NCBI GenBank assembly: GCA_051294375.1
Contig: CM119270.1
Coordinates: forward strand, 9,797,530-9,861,529
From: Paraspadella gotoi
Lineage: Eukaryota; Chaetognatha
DNA length: 64,000 nt
Direction of reading: 5' to 3'
Numbering within the stretch: position 1 is the first letter of the stretch; each line of letters opens with the position of its first letter. Below, in pieces: positions 12,106-27,100 of the stretch. The notes beneath the pieces were generated by a model. It made no database searches. It was not told the DNA's origin and saw nothing but the letters and a program-made list of their open reading frames with translations. The position numbers and the translations under genes were made by a program.

Positions 12106-15100
12106 GAGAAGCTATGCATGAATTACAACTTAGCAGCTCCAACGGAATTAACAACAAAAACAACGATTGATTTATGTAACAATGTCAAAAAAGTCACCAA
12201 AGAGAGAGAAGCGTAGGAAAATCACCGGAACGATTCGATATAACGCAAAAAGTTAATAACGCGGAATGCAGATTGGCGCGACGCCACGTTGTATCCTAGT
12301 CCGACTGCCACCAAACGAAGCACAAAAACAACATTAACACTTATAATGTAAAATAAAAGAAAAAAAATAAGAAGTGAAAAAAGTAAAAAAAAGTAAAAAC
12401 TCAATGTCAAAGAAAAAAAAAATTTCGGGGACCAAAATTTCAACGATTTCAATCAAGTCATTTCAATTCTCATCGTCGTCATTGCTTTTGTCGTGGTTTG
12501 TGACTAGAGTTTCGTTAACCGTTAATTTTTCAGGAAATTCGCTTAACCGTTAAAACTAACATTTTAATTTTATAATTCAACTTTATATTTAAAATACTAA
12601 TATTTAAAACAAACACATTATAGTTAGTAAAAGAAAAATTGGTTTGAGCAAACTATCTTGAAATTACCCATGATAATTAAGCTTATCAGCTAATCTTGCA
12701 TACAAGTTTTTTCTATTGCCTTAAGCATAATACAAATATAAAAAAGTACAACTTAATTCTAATTTTATATTAAGTTTTCTCGTTCTCTCTTTCTCTTTCT
12801 CTCTTTCGCTTTCTCGTTCTCTATTTATTTTTCTAGTTGTTAGTCTTTCATAAACCATGACCATAATTATAAATAAAAAATATGAATATTAGTTTATTGA
12901 TTGAATGGTTTATTGATTGAGCTATTGATCAAAAGATTTAATGATTAATAAATATTTTTTTCCGTTTTATTAAAAAGTATATCATCATTGAAGGATATTT
13001 TTAGTTAGCCTTAATGTCTTTTTAAAGATTCCCTCCTTCTATTGTTAATTCTTAAATTTTTATAATAATTTTTTTATTAATTTTTTTCATTCATTCGGTT
13101 TTATTTAATTTGCTTTGTTCGTTCTAAAGAGGGAAAGAAAAAGAGAGATAAAGAAGATTTATTTATTTTGTTAACAACAAAATAGAATAAAAAGTTTTTC
13201 ATGTAAGAATTTAATTTGTAAGAAAATGTATGTATTTGATGTATTTGATGTATTTTATTTACAAAAGGTAAATAAGATCGACGGATTACGACGAGAGTTT
13301 ATGTCCAACATATTTGCATATATATTCTGGGAAGATGGGTATCTAGCTAAAGGTAGGTTCTCACTAGTCTCTCATCAGGGACAAAGAGGTAAGAAGGGTA
13401 AGGAATATATTGGTAATAGGTAAGTAGCTATAACAAAGGAACAAGGGTACATAAAAGGGAGAAAAGGGAAAGGGAAGGTTTGCAGACCCCGAGACCGAGA
13501 GGAGAAGTTGAGAGAGTCTGTCCGATCTCCAAGACTCTATCCGTGACTCCGGGGATGAAGAGGAGGGGACGATAGGGGAGGAGGAGGCGTTGAGAGGGGG
13601 AAGAGAAGGCCCCGGGGAGAGAGAGGTTCTGGCGGTAGGGTGAGCCTCTATCTTGATATTATATTTCAAAATATTATTGATGTAAATGCATTGTGTTATG
13701 TAATCCTTTCTTTCGTTGTGATTAGAGATTAGAGAGAGTTTGAAATAATTGGCACAATTTATTTTCAAGATGAAAACGTACATGTTTCGGCTTTTTTACA
13801 AGCCTTCTTCAGCGTCAATTTAGTTTGTGAAATTATTAGAGAGATTTTGTGTAGAAGATGGGGAGAGAGAGAGAGACATACATACAATTAAAATAATCCG
13901 CGCAATTGCCGGACATATAGCAGGTATATGTGACATTGCTTGCATTATAAGTTATTCTTCCCTTTTTCTAAGATGAATCCACGAAAATCTCGGATGTAAA
14001 TTTGGATTTGTATTGAAAAGAAAAATAAATGGCGATAATAAAAGTTTTTAGAAGAAAAAAATAATAGAATTTTTCAAAAAACGAACGATCCGTACATAGA
14101 GAGAGAGACAGAAAGACAGAGAGAGAGACAGAGACAGAAAGACAGAGAGAGAGAGAAGAGAGAGAAAGAAAGAAGCTGAACAGACGCTGCAGAGCCGGAA
14201 CTCGTTTACTCGTTTACTCTCGCCTAGTGACGTGGTGAAAAAAAAAGTGACTAAAAATTATTTTTGTAAAAAAAAAAGAGATAGAGAGAGAGAGATAGAG
14301 AGAGAAAGATAGGAGAAGAGAGAGAAGAGAGAGAGAGAGCCGGAACTCGTTTAATCGTTTACTCGTCGCCTAGTGACGGTGGTGAAAAAAAAGTGACTAA
14401 AAAATTATTTTTGTAAAAAAAAAGAGATAGAAGAGAGAGAGAGAGGAGAGAGAGAGACAGATAGAGAGAAGGAGAGCGAGAGAGAGAGAGAGAGAGAGAC
14501 AGATAGAGAGAAGATAGAAAGAGAGAGAGAGAGCCGGAACTCGTTTACACATTTACTCGTCGCCTTGTGACGGTGGTGAAAAAAAAAAGTGAATAATTTT
14601 TTTTTGTAAAAAAAAATAGAGAGAGAGAGAGAGAGAAGAGAGAGAAAGTTTTCCCGCCAACGATAAGCAATATTAGGTCACTCTCGTTTATATCGGCGTG
14701 ATCTCGGTCAAGTTGAATTTTTTTATACACGTAACGTTTCGTAACGTTATTAGGTCATGTTCCTCGACATTGTTTACTCGTTGCCCTGCAACGGCCACGA
14801 AATCCAGGTCAAGTAAGATATTCTTCACATTTTCTAAAAAAAATCCACGAAAATCTCAGATGTAAATTTGGGATTTTGTATTGAGAAAGAAGCGCGGAAT
14901 AAATGGCGATAATAAAATTTTTAGAAGGAAAAAAATAATCAGAATTTTTCAAAAAACGAACGATCAGGCATGAGATCGTACAGAGAGAGAGAGAGAGACA
15001 GAGAGAGACACAGAGAGAAACAGAGAGAAACAGAGAGAGATAAAGCTGGACAGCTGCTGGAAGGCCGCTGTACAGTCACTGCAGATCCTGAACTCGTTGT

Positions 15101-18100
15101 TTCAGAAAAGAAAATTTTTTTTTTATTTGTTTAGATAAAAGAAAGAAATATATAGAGATATAATTTCAAGAAATAAAAGAAAGGGAAAAATATGTTACAA
15201 TTGTTTACAATTGGAAATTTTTCCAATTTTTTGCAATCATAGCTTGTAAAAGATTTTATTTTTATTTGTATTAAAATTAAGATATAGCTTCTCATTAAAA
15301 AGGTCCTTTGAGTTCCCATTTTTATTAGAGATTTAAAAAATTTTTTTTGAATTTCATCTTCAATATTATATACTGCAATATGTAAATTAGAATATAGCAT
15401 TTCTATATACTAATTTGGATATTATAATGAGTACTATAATCTCATTTGCATATTGCAGTAAATCATAATGAAGTGGAAATTCAAACCAAAAATACTTAAA
15501 TCCAAATGTAATAAGAAAATATCAAAGCTATTTCAAGATGAGAAGCCATATCTAAATTTTTAACTTACTATGATCGCACACATTTGTAAAACTTTATCAT
15601 AATTCATAATAATTTTTATTAAAAAAAAACGGTAAGTCACAGCCAAACCTATAAAAGCGTAGTAGTTTTTATATAAAAACAGCGTGACACCGACGACGAG
15701 GACGACTACGACGTCACAAAGAAGCCTGGCCTTAACATTATAGAGCCAGGACCAGGCTGGAAGGGCAGAAAAAAAGGAGAGAAAAGAAAGGTGGAAAGAA
15801 GGAGGGGAAAAGAGAGAAAGAAAAAGAAAGAAACAGAAGGGTATAAACTATAAAGTTAGGCGAATAAAGAATAAGAGAGATTAGGATAGAAAAAAGATTG
15901 GGGTTGATAATAAAAAAGGAAAAAAAAACATTGAAAAAATGGAGAAGAGAGAGAGGGGGGAAAATATGGTGAGAAAGGGAGAGGAGAATAAGAGAGGACG
16001 GAAAAAAAAACTTTTCTTTTAAAAAATTAAACATTTCCTAACAAATAATAACAAAATCGTATTTGAAAATTAACCGAATTTAACCGTTAAAATAAATATA
16101 TTAACGGTTAAGTTAAAATTATAATTAATTAACTGCCTAATTAATTAATTAATTAATTAATTAACTTGAATAATTTAATTAATAATTAATTACCGATAAT
16201 GGCAGATCCGACATTGTTTGCTCAAACCTGTTTCTGTAATACTTAGAAGAGAGATAGTAGGGGGTGTCTAATATAGAATATATCAAGTTCTCGTAAGGTT
16301 TAATTTGACTAATCCCTGGCCTTAAATGGAAAAAAAAATCTATTTCACTATTTGAACGGCAATTACTAATAAGTGAACGGGGCGAATTGACTAGAAATTT
16401 TGTATGTGGGTAGGAAAGTGTGTGATTAAGCTGGAAATCAAGTTTCGATGGAATCGTCTGAGTGGAAATGAGTTTAAATGGAAAAAACAAAAAACCTGTT
16501 TCACTAATTGACTATGCTTCTTTTTCTTTTTATATTAAATGTAAATGCAAGATGTATTAATTATTCAAATAATTAATCAGTTAACTATTCAATTAATCAA
16601 TTAATTAATAAATAATTAATTAAGAGTTCAAATAATCAATCAATTAATTATTCAATCAATCAATTTATTTAGTTATCTATTAATTAATTATTAAATCAAT
16701 ACATTTATTTATAAATTAATTAATTATAAATTAATCAATCAATCAAGTCAATCTTTATCGGCATTATTGTCGTCATCACCATCATCGTCGTCATTGCTTT
16801 TGTCGTGATCAGTGAGGAAAAGACCTAAAAATAAACATTTCGGATCAAATTAATGAATTTATTAATTAAATTATTATTTTAGTTTATATAGTTTGTATTA
16901 ATTAATTAATTAATTACCGCTAACCACTGACTTAGTCAATTACAATATACATTTCCCCGTCCTTACTTACTTAGATTCAGTCAGACCTACCCGACCTTAG
17001 TTAGAGCAGTGTACACCAATCACCAATGAATCCAACTGAACCCCACCTGCGCTTCCATGAGCTTCTTCTGCACGCCCCTCACGTCCTGGACGTACTGGCC
17101 CATCATGTCCATTTCGCAGTAATCGTTAAACTCTTCGATTCTGTTCCTCAGCTTCTCCAAGTCGCCGGTGACTCTGTCCCGTTTTTCCGCCAGCGCCTCT
17201 TCGAACCCCAAGCGCGCCTCCTCGCAGATGGAAGCGTTTTCTTCGAAGATGGGCTGGATCTGACAAAGGTTGGGTTGAAGGATTTAAATGCCTGGCAGAT
17301 TTAATAAATAAAATGATTGGATGATTAGATAAAAGCTTGATTGAATTATTTAATTTATATATTCATTCTTTTATTGTTTGATTGATTGACTGAATTTTTA
17401 GTCGGATCTGCTTATCAGCAGATCCCGACTCTATAAATCACTTTGTCGGTCCGTCGGTCCGCCCCCTCAATATTGTCGGGCACTAACTTATATCATGTCA
17501 GAACATCGAATTATGATAAATTATGCAAAAAAAAATGATGTCCGTCCGTCCGTCCGTCCGTCCGTCCCACCTTAGATTAAAAAACACCAATTACTCGTGA
17601 TTGGATGGATGGATTTGAATGAAATTTTGTGTGTGGGTAGGGAAGTGTGTGAATAAGCTGGATATGAAGTTTCGATGGAATCGTCCGAGTGGAAATGAGT
17701 TTAAATGGAAAAAACAAAAAAATATATTTGTGGATAAGGCGCTACGTGGGATGAAGATGACTGTCCGTAACTTCTATAACCCCCTCTCGCAGCCATGGAA
17801 CGGGTCCCTGGGCTTGGAACCAGGCTTGAGGGTTTGCCATGCCCCCAAGGGGGCTTACGGCCGTACTCACGCTTCCCGCAGGGTAGGTACCGGGTTGGGA
17901 TTGAACCCGGTACTTAGTGGTCATGAGCTGATGGCTTTACTCAATGAGCCACCGGGTCATAACTGAAAGTGTCATGATTCTAGGCAGGGTGAACCTAGGC
18001 AATGCCCGACTACATATTTTACTATTTGAACACCAATTGCTCATGAGTGGATGGGGCGATTGACCTGGAATTTTGTATGTGAGTAGGAAAGTGTGTGATT

Positions 18101-21100
18101 GAACAGGAAACCAAGTTTCGATGGAATCGTTTGAGTAGAAATGAGTTTAAATGGAAAAAAACAAATAACCTGTTTCACTAATTGATTATGATTTTTTTCC
18201 TTTTATATTAATTGTAATTGCAGGATGTATTAATAAATAAAATAATTAATCAGTTAATTAATCAATTAGTCAATTAATTAATCACTAATTAATTATTCAG
18301 TCAATCAATCCGTCCATCCGTCCCACCTTAGCAAAAAGCCCCAATAACTCGTGAATGGCTGGTTGGATCGGAATGAAATTTTGTGTATGGGTAGGAACAT
18401 GTGTGATGAAGCTGGATATAAAGTTTCGACGGAATCGTGTGAGTGGATTTGAGTTTAAATACTCTAATTAATCATAATTGGATGGATAGATTGAGTTCAA
18501 ATTTTGTGTGTGGGTAGGAAAATGTGTGACGAAGCTTGATATAAAGTTTCGGTACGAGTGGAAATGAGTTTAAATGAAAAAAATATGAGTCACATTTACT
18601 TGACTCTTTTTACTTATTTTAACGCATAATAGATTGAGATGAAATTTTGTGAGCGGGAAGGAAAGTTTGTGAAGAAGCTAGATATAAAATTTTGACGGAA
18701 TTGTGCCAGTGGAAATGAGTTTAAATGGAAAAAATATAAGTCACATTTACTTTATTTTAAGGAAATCGATGATGATAAACTGTATATAAATTTATAATTA
18801 ATTATTAAATATTAAAATTAATTAATTTATTAATTAATTAATCGATTAATTAATTAATTAATTAATTTTCGTAGGCAGATCCGACATTGTTTGCTCAAAC
18901 TTGTTTTGATTGGCGACTTGTTGTTTACTTGAATTTCCAGTCAAATCTTGATTCATGGATTTATTTCCTTCTGTCTTTCTTTCTTCATTCCTTCTTTCCT
19001 TTCTTCTTTTTTCATTCATTCCTTCCTTCCTTCCTTCCTTCCTTCCTTCCTTCCTTCCTTCCTTCCTTCCTTCCTTCCTTCCTTCCTTCCTTCCTTCCTT
19101 CCTACCTTTGATGGCCAAGTCAATACACGACTGTTGATGTCGATTTCTTCGGGCGAAAACATGTAGACGTCGACGAGATATCGCAATCTGTTTAAGTATA
19201 AAAACATTTATAAAATCGATCGAAATTAACTATTTGATTATTTAATTAATGAAAAAATAATATATTTTTTGTTTTCCGTTTCATCCTCAGCCAAGTGCCT
19301 GACCTGTTCTGCGCCTCCTGTATCCTCTGGTTGAGGAATTGCAATCCCTCCTCCTCCACCTGCTCTATGAACTCCATCATCTCCATCATATCTTCAGTGT
19401 CTTCTGGCGTCTTGAGCGCCTTGGCGCGGATGGTCTCAAACTCGCGGCAGATGCTGCAAGAAAAACGGCAATTTGGGGGCGGAGGGAGCAGATTATGTTG
19501 TGGCCTATTACAAATGAGATCTCATTTGCATATTGTCGTGTTTTGATGAAGTAATTATAAAAATTTATTCTGGTACAATAAATGTTAGTACAGTATAGTT
19601 TAAACTTATCAATTGCAAGGAAAAAGATTGAGAAATAATTTTAAAAAAATATCAATTTCATCAACAAAAATAATTGTTATTTTGTTGAAGAGTAGGTGCA
19701 AGTGAAGATCTAGTGGGTGCAGCTAAAATTTATCTTATATGTTCCTTTGTCTTACAAAAAGCTTTCTTCTTTGTAGAGCCCTTTAGTACAATATGGTGAA
19801 AATACAAAAAAAATTTTATGGGACTGTTCTTATAGGAGAGAAGATAAGTTAAGTAACCGGAAAAACCAGTAGCTCCACCAATACATATAAATCACTTTAA
19901 AGGGCTTAAACTGAACTGTTATTGTGGCACTAATATTATTTTGGTACTTGCAAAAATATTTTATAAATCAAAAAAAATTATTTTTGTTTCGAAGTATAAT
20001 TTATGATTAAAATACTTTTATAAAAACATAGAATAAAAAATAGAATAAAATAAAATAAAATGAGAAAAAAATTTTTGTTGAAAAATATCAAAAAAATAAT
20101 TTTTAAAAGATTTAAGATAATAACTAGTTTGAGCAAACAATGTCGGATCTGCCCACGATCATTATCGGTAATTAAATAATTAATATTTAATTAATAATAA
20201 ATTATTTCAAGTTAATTAATTAAAAAAATAAACAAAAAGATATAATTTTTAAAAATAAAATTAATTTTTTTTTAAATCTTAGAATCTTACAAAAAGAGAG
20301 ATGAGGAAGGTATAAAAACTTTACTTTAAAAATAAAAAATCGGTGATTATTTTTTTTAATTAATTAATTAATTAATTACCAATAATGATCGGTGGGCAAT
20401 CCGACATTGTTGCTCAACTTTGTTATTAATTATATGTGGATTTAAAATCCACCCAACCGTTCATCAGCGCCATTGGTGCCGGAGGCAAGTCATCACCTCC
20501 CAACCCAAAGGGTCGGGTTCTAGCCCAGTGGTGCGTCTGGCAGTTTAAGAGGGACGGGGCGCTTAACCCGCCTGTAACATGGTGTTACACGCCTGATCCG
20601 AAGCTCAGGGACTGCTTATATTGAATGGTTCTGTCATTAACACATATCAATAATTACTGTCTCTTCATTGGTGAGCCCGACTTCCGAACACAACAGCAAA
20701 CAACAACACTTTCAGGCGACATGCCTCAACCTGGCGATGCACTTTCCGCCCACAACACATCAGGCGACATGCTTCAACTTGGTGACAAACTTTCCAAACT
20801 AACAACAACAATTCACTGAAGGAGACGAGCAGCAGACTTCTCCCTATCGGAGGGGGGATGTATGGTGGACTAAAATCCACACAACCGTTCATCATGGCCA
20901 TGTGTGCCGCGAGGACAAGTCATTCGCCTCCCAACCCCAAAGGTCCGGGGTTCTAGCCTGGTGGTCGCCTAGCAGTTAAGAGAGGACGGGGCGCTTAACC
21001 CGCCTGTAACTCGGTGTTACAGCCTGATCCGAAGCTCAGGGACTGCTTATATTGAACGGTTCTGTCATTAACACTTATCAATAATTACTGCTCTTCTTCA

Positions 21101-24100
21101 ACTTCTATATTTAATTCTTCATTTGGACAAGTACATACTTGGAGTTGTATCACTAATAAGTCTAAAACAAACTACTCTACAACATTTTCAGATGGTTTTT
21201 TATGCTTTTATTGAGCTTAACAAATTTTTCGAATTTATTTCAATTTGACTTTTTACTTTATGAACCAATATAAAAAATTATCCAATTCATTTAATAAATA
21301 AAGCTATCTTGCCCCTGACTTGGACAGTAAGGCTAGTAAGAATTCCTAATTTCACTTTATTAAAATTCTATAAGATAATAGTAAGGAACGAACAACATTA
21401 TACTAATGAACCGTTCAATATACAGCAGTCCGCTGAGCTTCGGATCAGGCTGTAACACCATGTTACAGGCGGGTTAAGCGCCCCCCGTCCCTTCTTACCT
21501 CGCTCCAGACGACCACCAGGCTAGAACCCCGGACCTTTGGGTTGGGAGGCGAATGACTTGCCCTCCGGCACCAATGGCCGCTGATGAACGGTTGGTGGAT
21601 TTTAGTCCACCATACAATAAATGTTAAAATTTCAAACAGTTTTTTTAAAGAATTTTTTTGGCCAGATTTGGATTCGTCATAAAAAGTTGATAAAAAGAAA
21701 TATAACTCTTTTTGAAAAATTCTTTCATTAAGTGGGGTCAAAAAATTAGAAAAGCTATATTTTAAGCTAAAAGAAAACTTAACGTTTTTTACATATTAAA
21801 TATAGTTTTTTAAATTTTGATCCCACTTAATGAAAGAATTTTTAAAAGATGATTTATATTTTCTTTTATCAACTTTTAACATGCCCACTTAGTTCCCTTG
21901 TGGGCAGTGGGTTTCCGCTTTCATCTGTGGTCAATAAATAAGTGGAGCGGTGTGGGCTGTAAATTTGTTAGTCTGAGTCTAGTGGCCGCTGTGTCCGGAT
22001 GCTTAAAATATTGGGAAGTGATGATTGGAAGTGATGATTGGGGAGGTGATTACTGAGCTCCCTTCTGGTTATTTCTCCCGTTTATCCGTGTCTTTTGTTG
22101 TGTTCTTCGGCGTCGGTTAATAATTGTGAGGTATGTTTTAATTTCTTTGAATATTTTAATTTTTAAAATGGGATTTTTTTCGTCCCTTTTTTAACTAAAA
22201 TAAACAAAATGGAGACTAGTAACACTGATTGTCTCTGACCGGTCCAGGAGTGGTCCCCATCTGGGTCATAACCAATTTAAGGGGGAGAGAGGAAAAAATA
22301 ATTCCCTCTGCTTAAGGTTTTTGTCCAACCCTAAGCCTTCATCTTGTACCTCCTTATCTGTCCCCGCATTCTGTAGACCTCCCATCTTGTTTCTTTTGTT
22401 TTTTAGAAATTGTTCCTCCTTTTCCACCCCCCGTCCCCGCGGTCTCTGTCCGCTTTGCAAATCCTTTTGCCCAGTTCTTGATGCGGCCTTGAATCTTTGG
22501 GTGGAGAAAGAGGAGGAGGAGGAATGAAGAAGAAGAAAGGTAAGGAGGAGAAGAAAAGAAAAAGGAGGAGGAGGAGGAGAAGGAAGAAGAAAGGGAGGAG
22601 GAAAGAAGAAGAGAAGGAGGAAGGAGGAAAGAAGAAGAAAGAGAGGAGGAGGAGGAAGAAGGAGGCGAGAGGAGGAGGAGCAGAAAGAAGAAGAAGAGGA
22701 GGAGGAGAAAGAAGAAAGAGGAGGAGAAAAAGAGGAAAATCTGGAAAAAAGGAGAAAATTTTCTTTTTTTTTGGAAAAGATGGTCGACAAAAAAAAAGGG
22801 GGGAATGAAAAATTCCGGAAAACCGGCCCGAGTGGAAAGTGGGTCTCTCTCTCTCTCTCTTTCTCTATCTCTGCTCTCGTTCGCTCACTCTCTTTCTCTC
22901 TCGCGTCTTTCTCTCTCTCCTCATTCTCCTTTCGCTCTCGGGTGATGTGTCGAGGACTACCAAAAGTGATTTACCAGAAAAAAAAGAGCCGGACGTTCGA
23001 TTCTCCTGTGCGGAATAAAGATGGGAATGTATCTTCGTTTGGAGGCGTGGCCCTTTACCTGGGGGAGGTTCAGGTCAATGTGAAAAAAAAAAGAAAAAAA
23101 GAACAAGAAGAACGGTGATTTCTAATGTGTTGCTGGGGGGCGGGGCGCCGCAGTGACTTTATTATATTCATGTTGGGTAAAGTTTCCCTTAATCACAATA
23201 TGACATAACAAGACAAATGACTAAACGAAACCTTTCTTTGGCCGTGGTATTTATGCACCTGCACTCAAAAATTCGTCTTTTATTACCTTAATAGTTTTTT
23301 AGCGATTTCCTGAAGGCGGCGGCTAGTTAGTCCTTTAACATTCTTGAGTTTTAATTTACTGTCTTTAACAAAAGAGGCCCTCCAACTATAGGGAAATTAT
23401 ATGTATTTTTTTAAACGGTAACGTTGGGACCAGACCGATAGCAGAACAAGACATACCGAACAGACCGACGCCGGTGAAAAGTGACTTATAAATTTTGCTT
23501 TCCTGCGGAATGCTCTTCTCTTGGCGCAACTACAATAAGAAGGAAAGGAAATAAAGAATGGATCTTCTCTTGTCGAAAGTGGGCGGATTCCCCTGAACTT
23601 ACCTGCAGGGAATTTTAGGGGTTGAGTGAAGAATAAGAGAGATGGAAAAAAAGAGAAAAGTAAAAAAAAATGTTTGTCTGTAAAGGAAACTTNNNNNNNN
23701 NNNNNNNNNNNNNNNNNTGGGCAGATCCGACATTGTTTGCTCAAACTTGTTATTATTATAGTGGATTAAAATCCACCAACCGTTCATCAGCGGCCATTGA
23801 TAAATATATGGTCTTAATTAAGAGTGCATATGGGGATAATAAATCAACTGTAATTATTCAATTCAGATATCTTTCAATTATTTTAGGTTTTATCTATTAA
23901 TTAATTTAATTAATCAATTTACATTTTTTAATAAATTAAAATTAATTTAAAATTAATCAACCTTCAATCGGGGAAGGTCAATCTTTATCGGCATTAATTG
24001 TCGTCCATCACCATTCATCGGCGTCATTGCTTTTGGTCGGTGATCAGTGAGGGAAAAGACCTAAAAAATAAATCATCGGATCAAATTACATGAGAAATTT

Positions 24101-27100
24101 ATTAGAATTTAAAGTTATGTTATTTTTAGCCTTATATAGGTTTTGGTATTAATGGAGTTAATTAATTAATCCCGGCTAACGACCACTGGACTTAGGGTCA
24201 ATTACCATATACATTTCCCTCCTTACTTATAGATTCAGTCAAGACCACCCGGACCTTTAGTTAGAAGGCAGTGGTACACGCAATCACCCAATGGAATCGC
24301 CAACTGAACCCAAAGTGCTGCTTCTCCATGAGCTCTTCTGCAACGCCCCTCTAAGTACTGAATGCGTCCTGGACGTACTGGGCCCCATCATAGCAGTTCC
24401 ATTTTTCGCAGTAATCGTCTGTAGAACGCTTCGATTCTGGTTCCTTCAGCTTCTCCAAGTCGCCGGTGACTCTGTACCCGTTTTCCGCCAGCGCCGTCGA
24501 ACCCCTAAGCGCCCTCTCGGCGAGATGAGCGTTTTCTTCGAAGATGGCGAACTGGATCTGAAGCAAAGGTTGGGTGAAGGATTTAAATGGCCTTGGCAGA
24601 TTTAAATAAAATAAATGATTGGATGAATAGAATAAAAGCTTGACTGAATTATTTAATTAATAATTCATTATCTTTTTCATATGTTTATTGACTGACTGAT
24701 ATTTTTACGAGTCGATCTGCTTATCAGCAGATCCGACTCCTATATAATCACTGTGTTGTGCGGTGCGCGCGGCGGGTCCGCCCCCTCAATCACCTGGGCT
24801 CGAGAGAATCGGGATATCATGTTCAGGAAACATCGAATTAAGTGATATATAATTAATGCAAAAAAAAAAATGATGTCTCGTCCGTGTCCGTTCCGTCCGT
24901 CCGTCCCACTTAGATTAAATAACAGCCGGAAAATTACAAGGATGATGAGGATTTAGGAATGAAAATTTTGTGGTGTGGGTAGGAGGAGAGTGTGTGTAAT
25001 AAGCTGGAATAAGTTCGGATGATCGGTCGAAGTCACACGATAATGAGTTTAAAATGGAAAAAAACAAAAAAAATATAATTTGGATACACGGCTATCGTGG
25101 GTGAAGATGACTGTCCGTAACTTCTATAGATCCCCGGGCCGTCTCCAGCCATGAACGGGTCACGGTCTTTGGATCCAGGCATGAGGGAAGCATGACCCCA
25201 CACACACACGGGGCTTAACGCCGACTCACGCTTCCGTCAGGTAGGTACCCCAAAAAACAAAAAGGGAAGATAATAGAGGAAATTAAGAAAGAATATATAT
25301 ATATAGAGGTACAAAAGAATAGAAGAACAAAATAACATCACAAGAAACACCAGAAAACAAAAAACTAAAAGGTGTCCATGAAAACTAAGACAGAGAAGAG
25401 TGAAACCACATAGGAACAAAAAAAAATGCCCGACTACATATTTTACTATTTGGAAACAGCCAAATTGCTCATGAGTGGATGGGGCATTGACCTGGAATTT
25501 TGTAATGTGAGTAGGAAAAGTGTGTGATTGAACAGGAAACCAAAAGTTCGATGGAATCGTTTGACGTAGAAATGAGTTTTTAAATGGAAAAACAATAACG
25601 CTGTTTCACTAAATTGATTATGATTTTTCCCTTTTATATTAATGTAAATGCAGGATGTATTCATAAATAAAATAATTAATCAGTTTAATTAATCAATTAG
25701 TCAATTAATTAATCACTAATTAATTAAATTCAGTCAATCAATCCGTCCATAGCCGTCCCACCTTAGCAAAAAGCCCCAATAACTCGGTGAATGCTGGTTG
25801 ATCGAATGAAATTTTGTGTATGGGTAGGAACATGTGTGATGAAGCTGGATATAAAGTTTCGACGGAATCGTGTGAGTGGATTAGAGTTTAAATACTCTAA
25901 TTATCATAATTGGAATGGATAGATTGAGTTCAAATTTTTGTGTGTGGGTAGGAAAATGTGTGACGAGCTTGATATACAAGTTTCGGTACGAGTGGAAATG
26001 AGTTTAAATGAAAAATATGAGTCACATTTACTGACTCTTTTAACTTATTTTAACGCATAATAGTTGAGAATGAAAAATTTTGTGAGCGGGAAGGAAAAGT
26101 TTGTGAAGAAGCTAATATAAAATTTTGACGAATTGTGCCTAGTGGAAAGAGTTTAAATGGAAAAAATATAAGTCACATTTACTTTATTTTATAGGAAATC
26201 GATGAGTGATAAACTGTATATAAATTATAATTAATTATTAAATATTAAAATTAATTAATTTATAATTAAATTAAATCGATTTAATTAATTAATTATTAAA
26301 TTTTTCGTAGGCAGATCCGACATTTGTTTTGCTAACACCATTGTTTGATGGCGACTTGTGTTACTTGAATTCACAAATCTTGATTCATGGAATTTATTTC
26401 CTTCTGTCTTCTTTCTTCATCTCCTTCTTTCCTTTCTCTTTTTTCATTCATTTCCTTCTCCTTCATTCCTTCTTCTTCCTTCCTTCCTTCCTTCCCTTCC
26501 TTCCTTCCTTCCTTCCTTCCTTCCTTCCCTTTCCTTCCTTCCTTCCTCCTACCTTTGATGGGCAAGTCAATACACGACTGTTGATGTCGATTTCTTCGGG
26601 CGAAAACATGTAAGCGTCGACGAGATAATCGAATTCTTTAAGTATAAAAACATTTATAAAAGATCGATCGAAATTAACTATTTGATTATTTTAATTAATG
26701 AAAAAATAATATAAATTTTTGGTTTTCCGTTTCATCCCTCAGCCAAGTGCCTGACCTGTTCTGGCGCCTCCTTATCCTCTGGTTGAGGGAATTGCCAATC
26801 CTCCACCTCCACACTGCTCTATGACTCCATCATCTCCATTCATATCTTCAGTGTCTTCTGGCGTCTTGAGCGCCTTGGCGTGGATGGTCCTCAAACTCGC
26901 GGCAGATGCTTGCAAGAAAACGGCAATTTGGGGGCGGAGGGAGCAGATTATGTTGGTGGCTATTACAATAAGAATCTCATTTGCATAGTTGTGTGTTTTG
27001 ATGAAGTAATTATAAAAATTTATACTGGTACATATAAATGTTATACAGTATAGTTTAATTATCAATTGCAAGGAAAAAGAATTTGAGAAATAATTTTTAA

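Noticed and set aside
17619-17966. 115-residue plus-strand open frame
   Set aside because: It runs through family T units into a SINE-2 insertion, so it is a chance fusion of two repeats.
19017-19104. CRISPR-like or regulatory array
   Set aside because: Pure tetranucleotide repeat without spacers, in a eukaryotic intron.
20863-21097. Genuine tRNA gene at the box B-like GGTTCTAGCC
   Set aside because: It is part of a repeated SINE body with many copies and no intact cloverleaf or acceptor stem by eye.
21580-21600. Hammerhead core in SINE-1 (CTGATGA on the minus strand)
   Set aside because: CTGATGAACGG is present, but there is no stem II followed by GAAA, so it is a chance match.
23397-23787. 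Open frames bridging the N-gap at 23693
   Set aside because: They contain undefined residues from N bases and join unrelated sequence.
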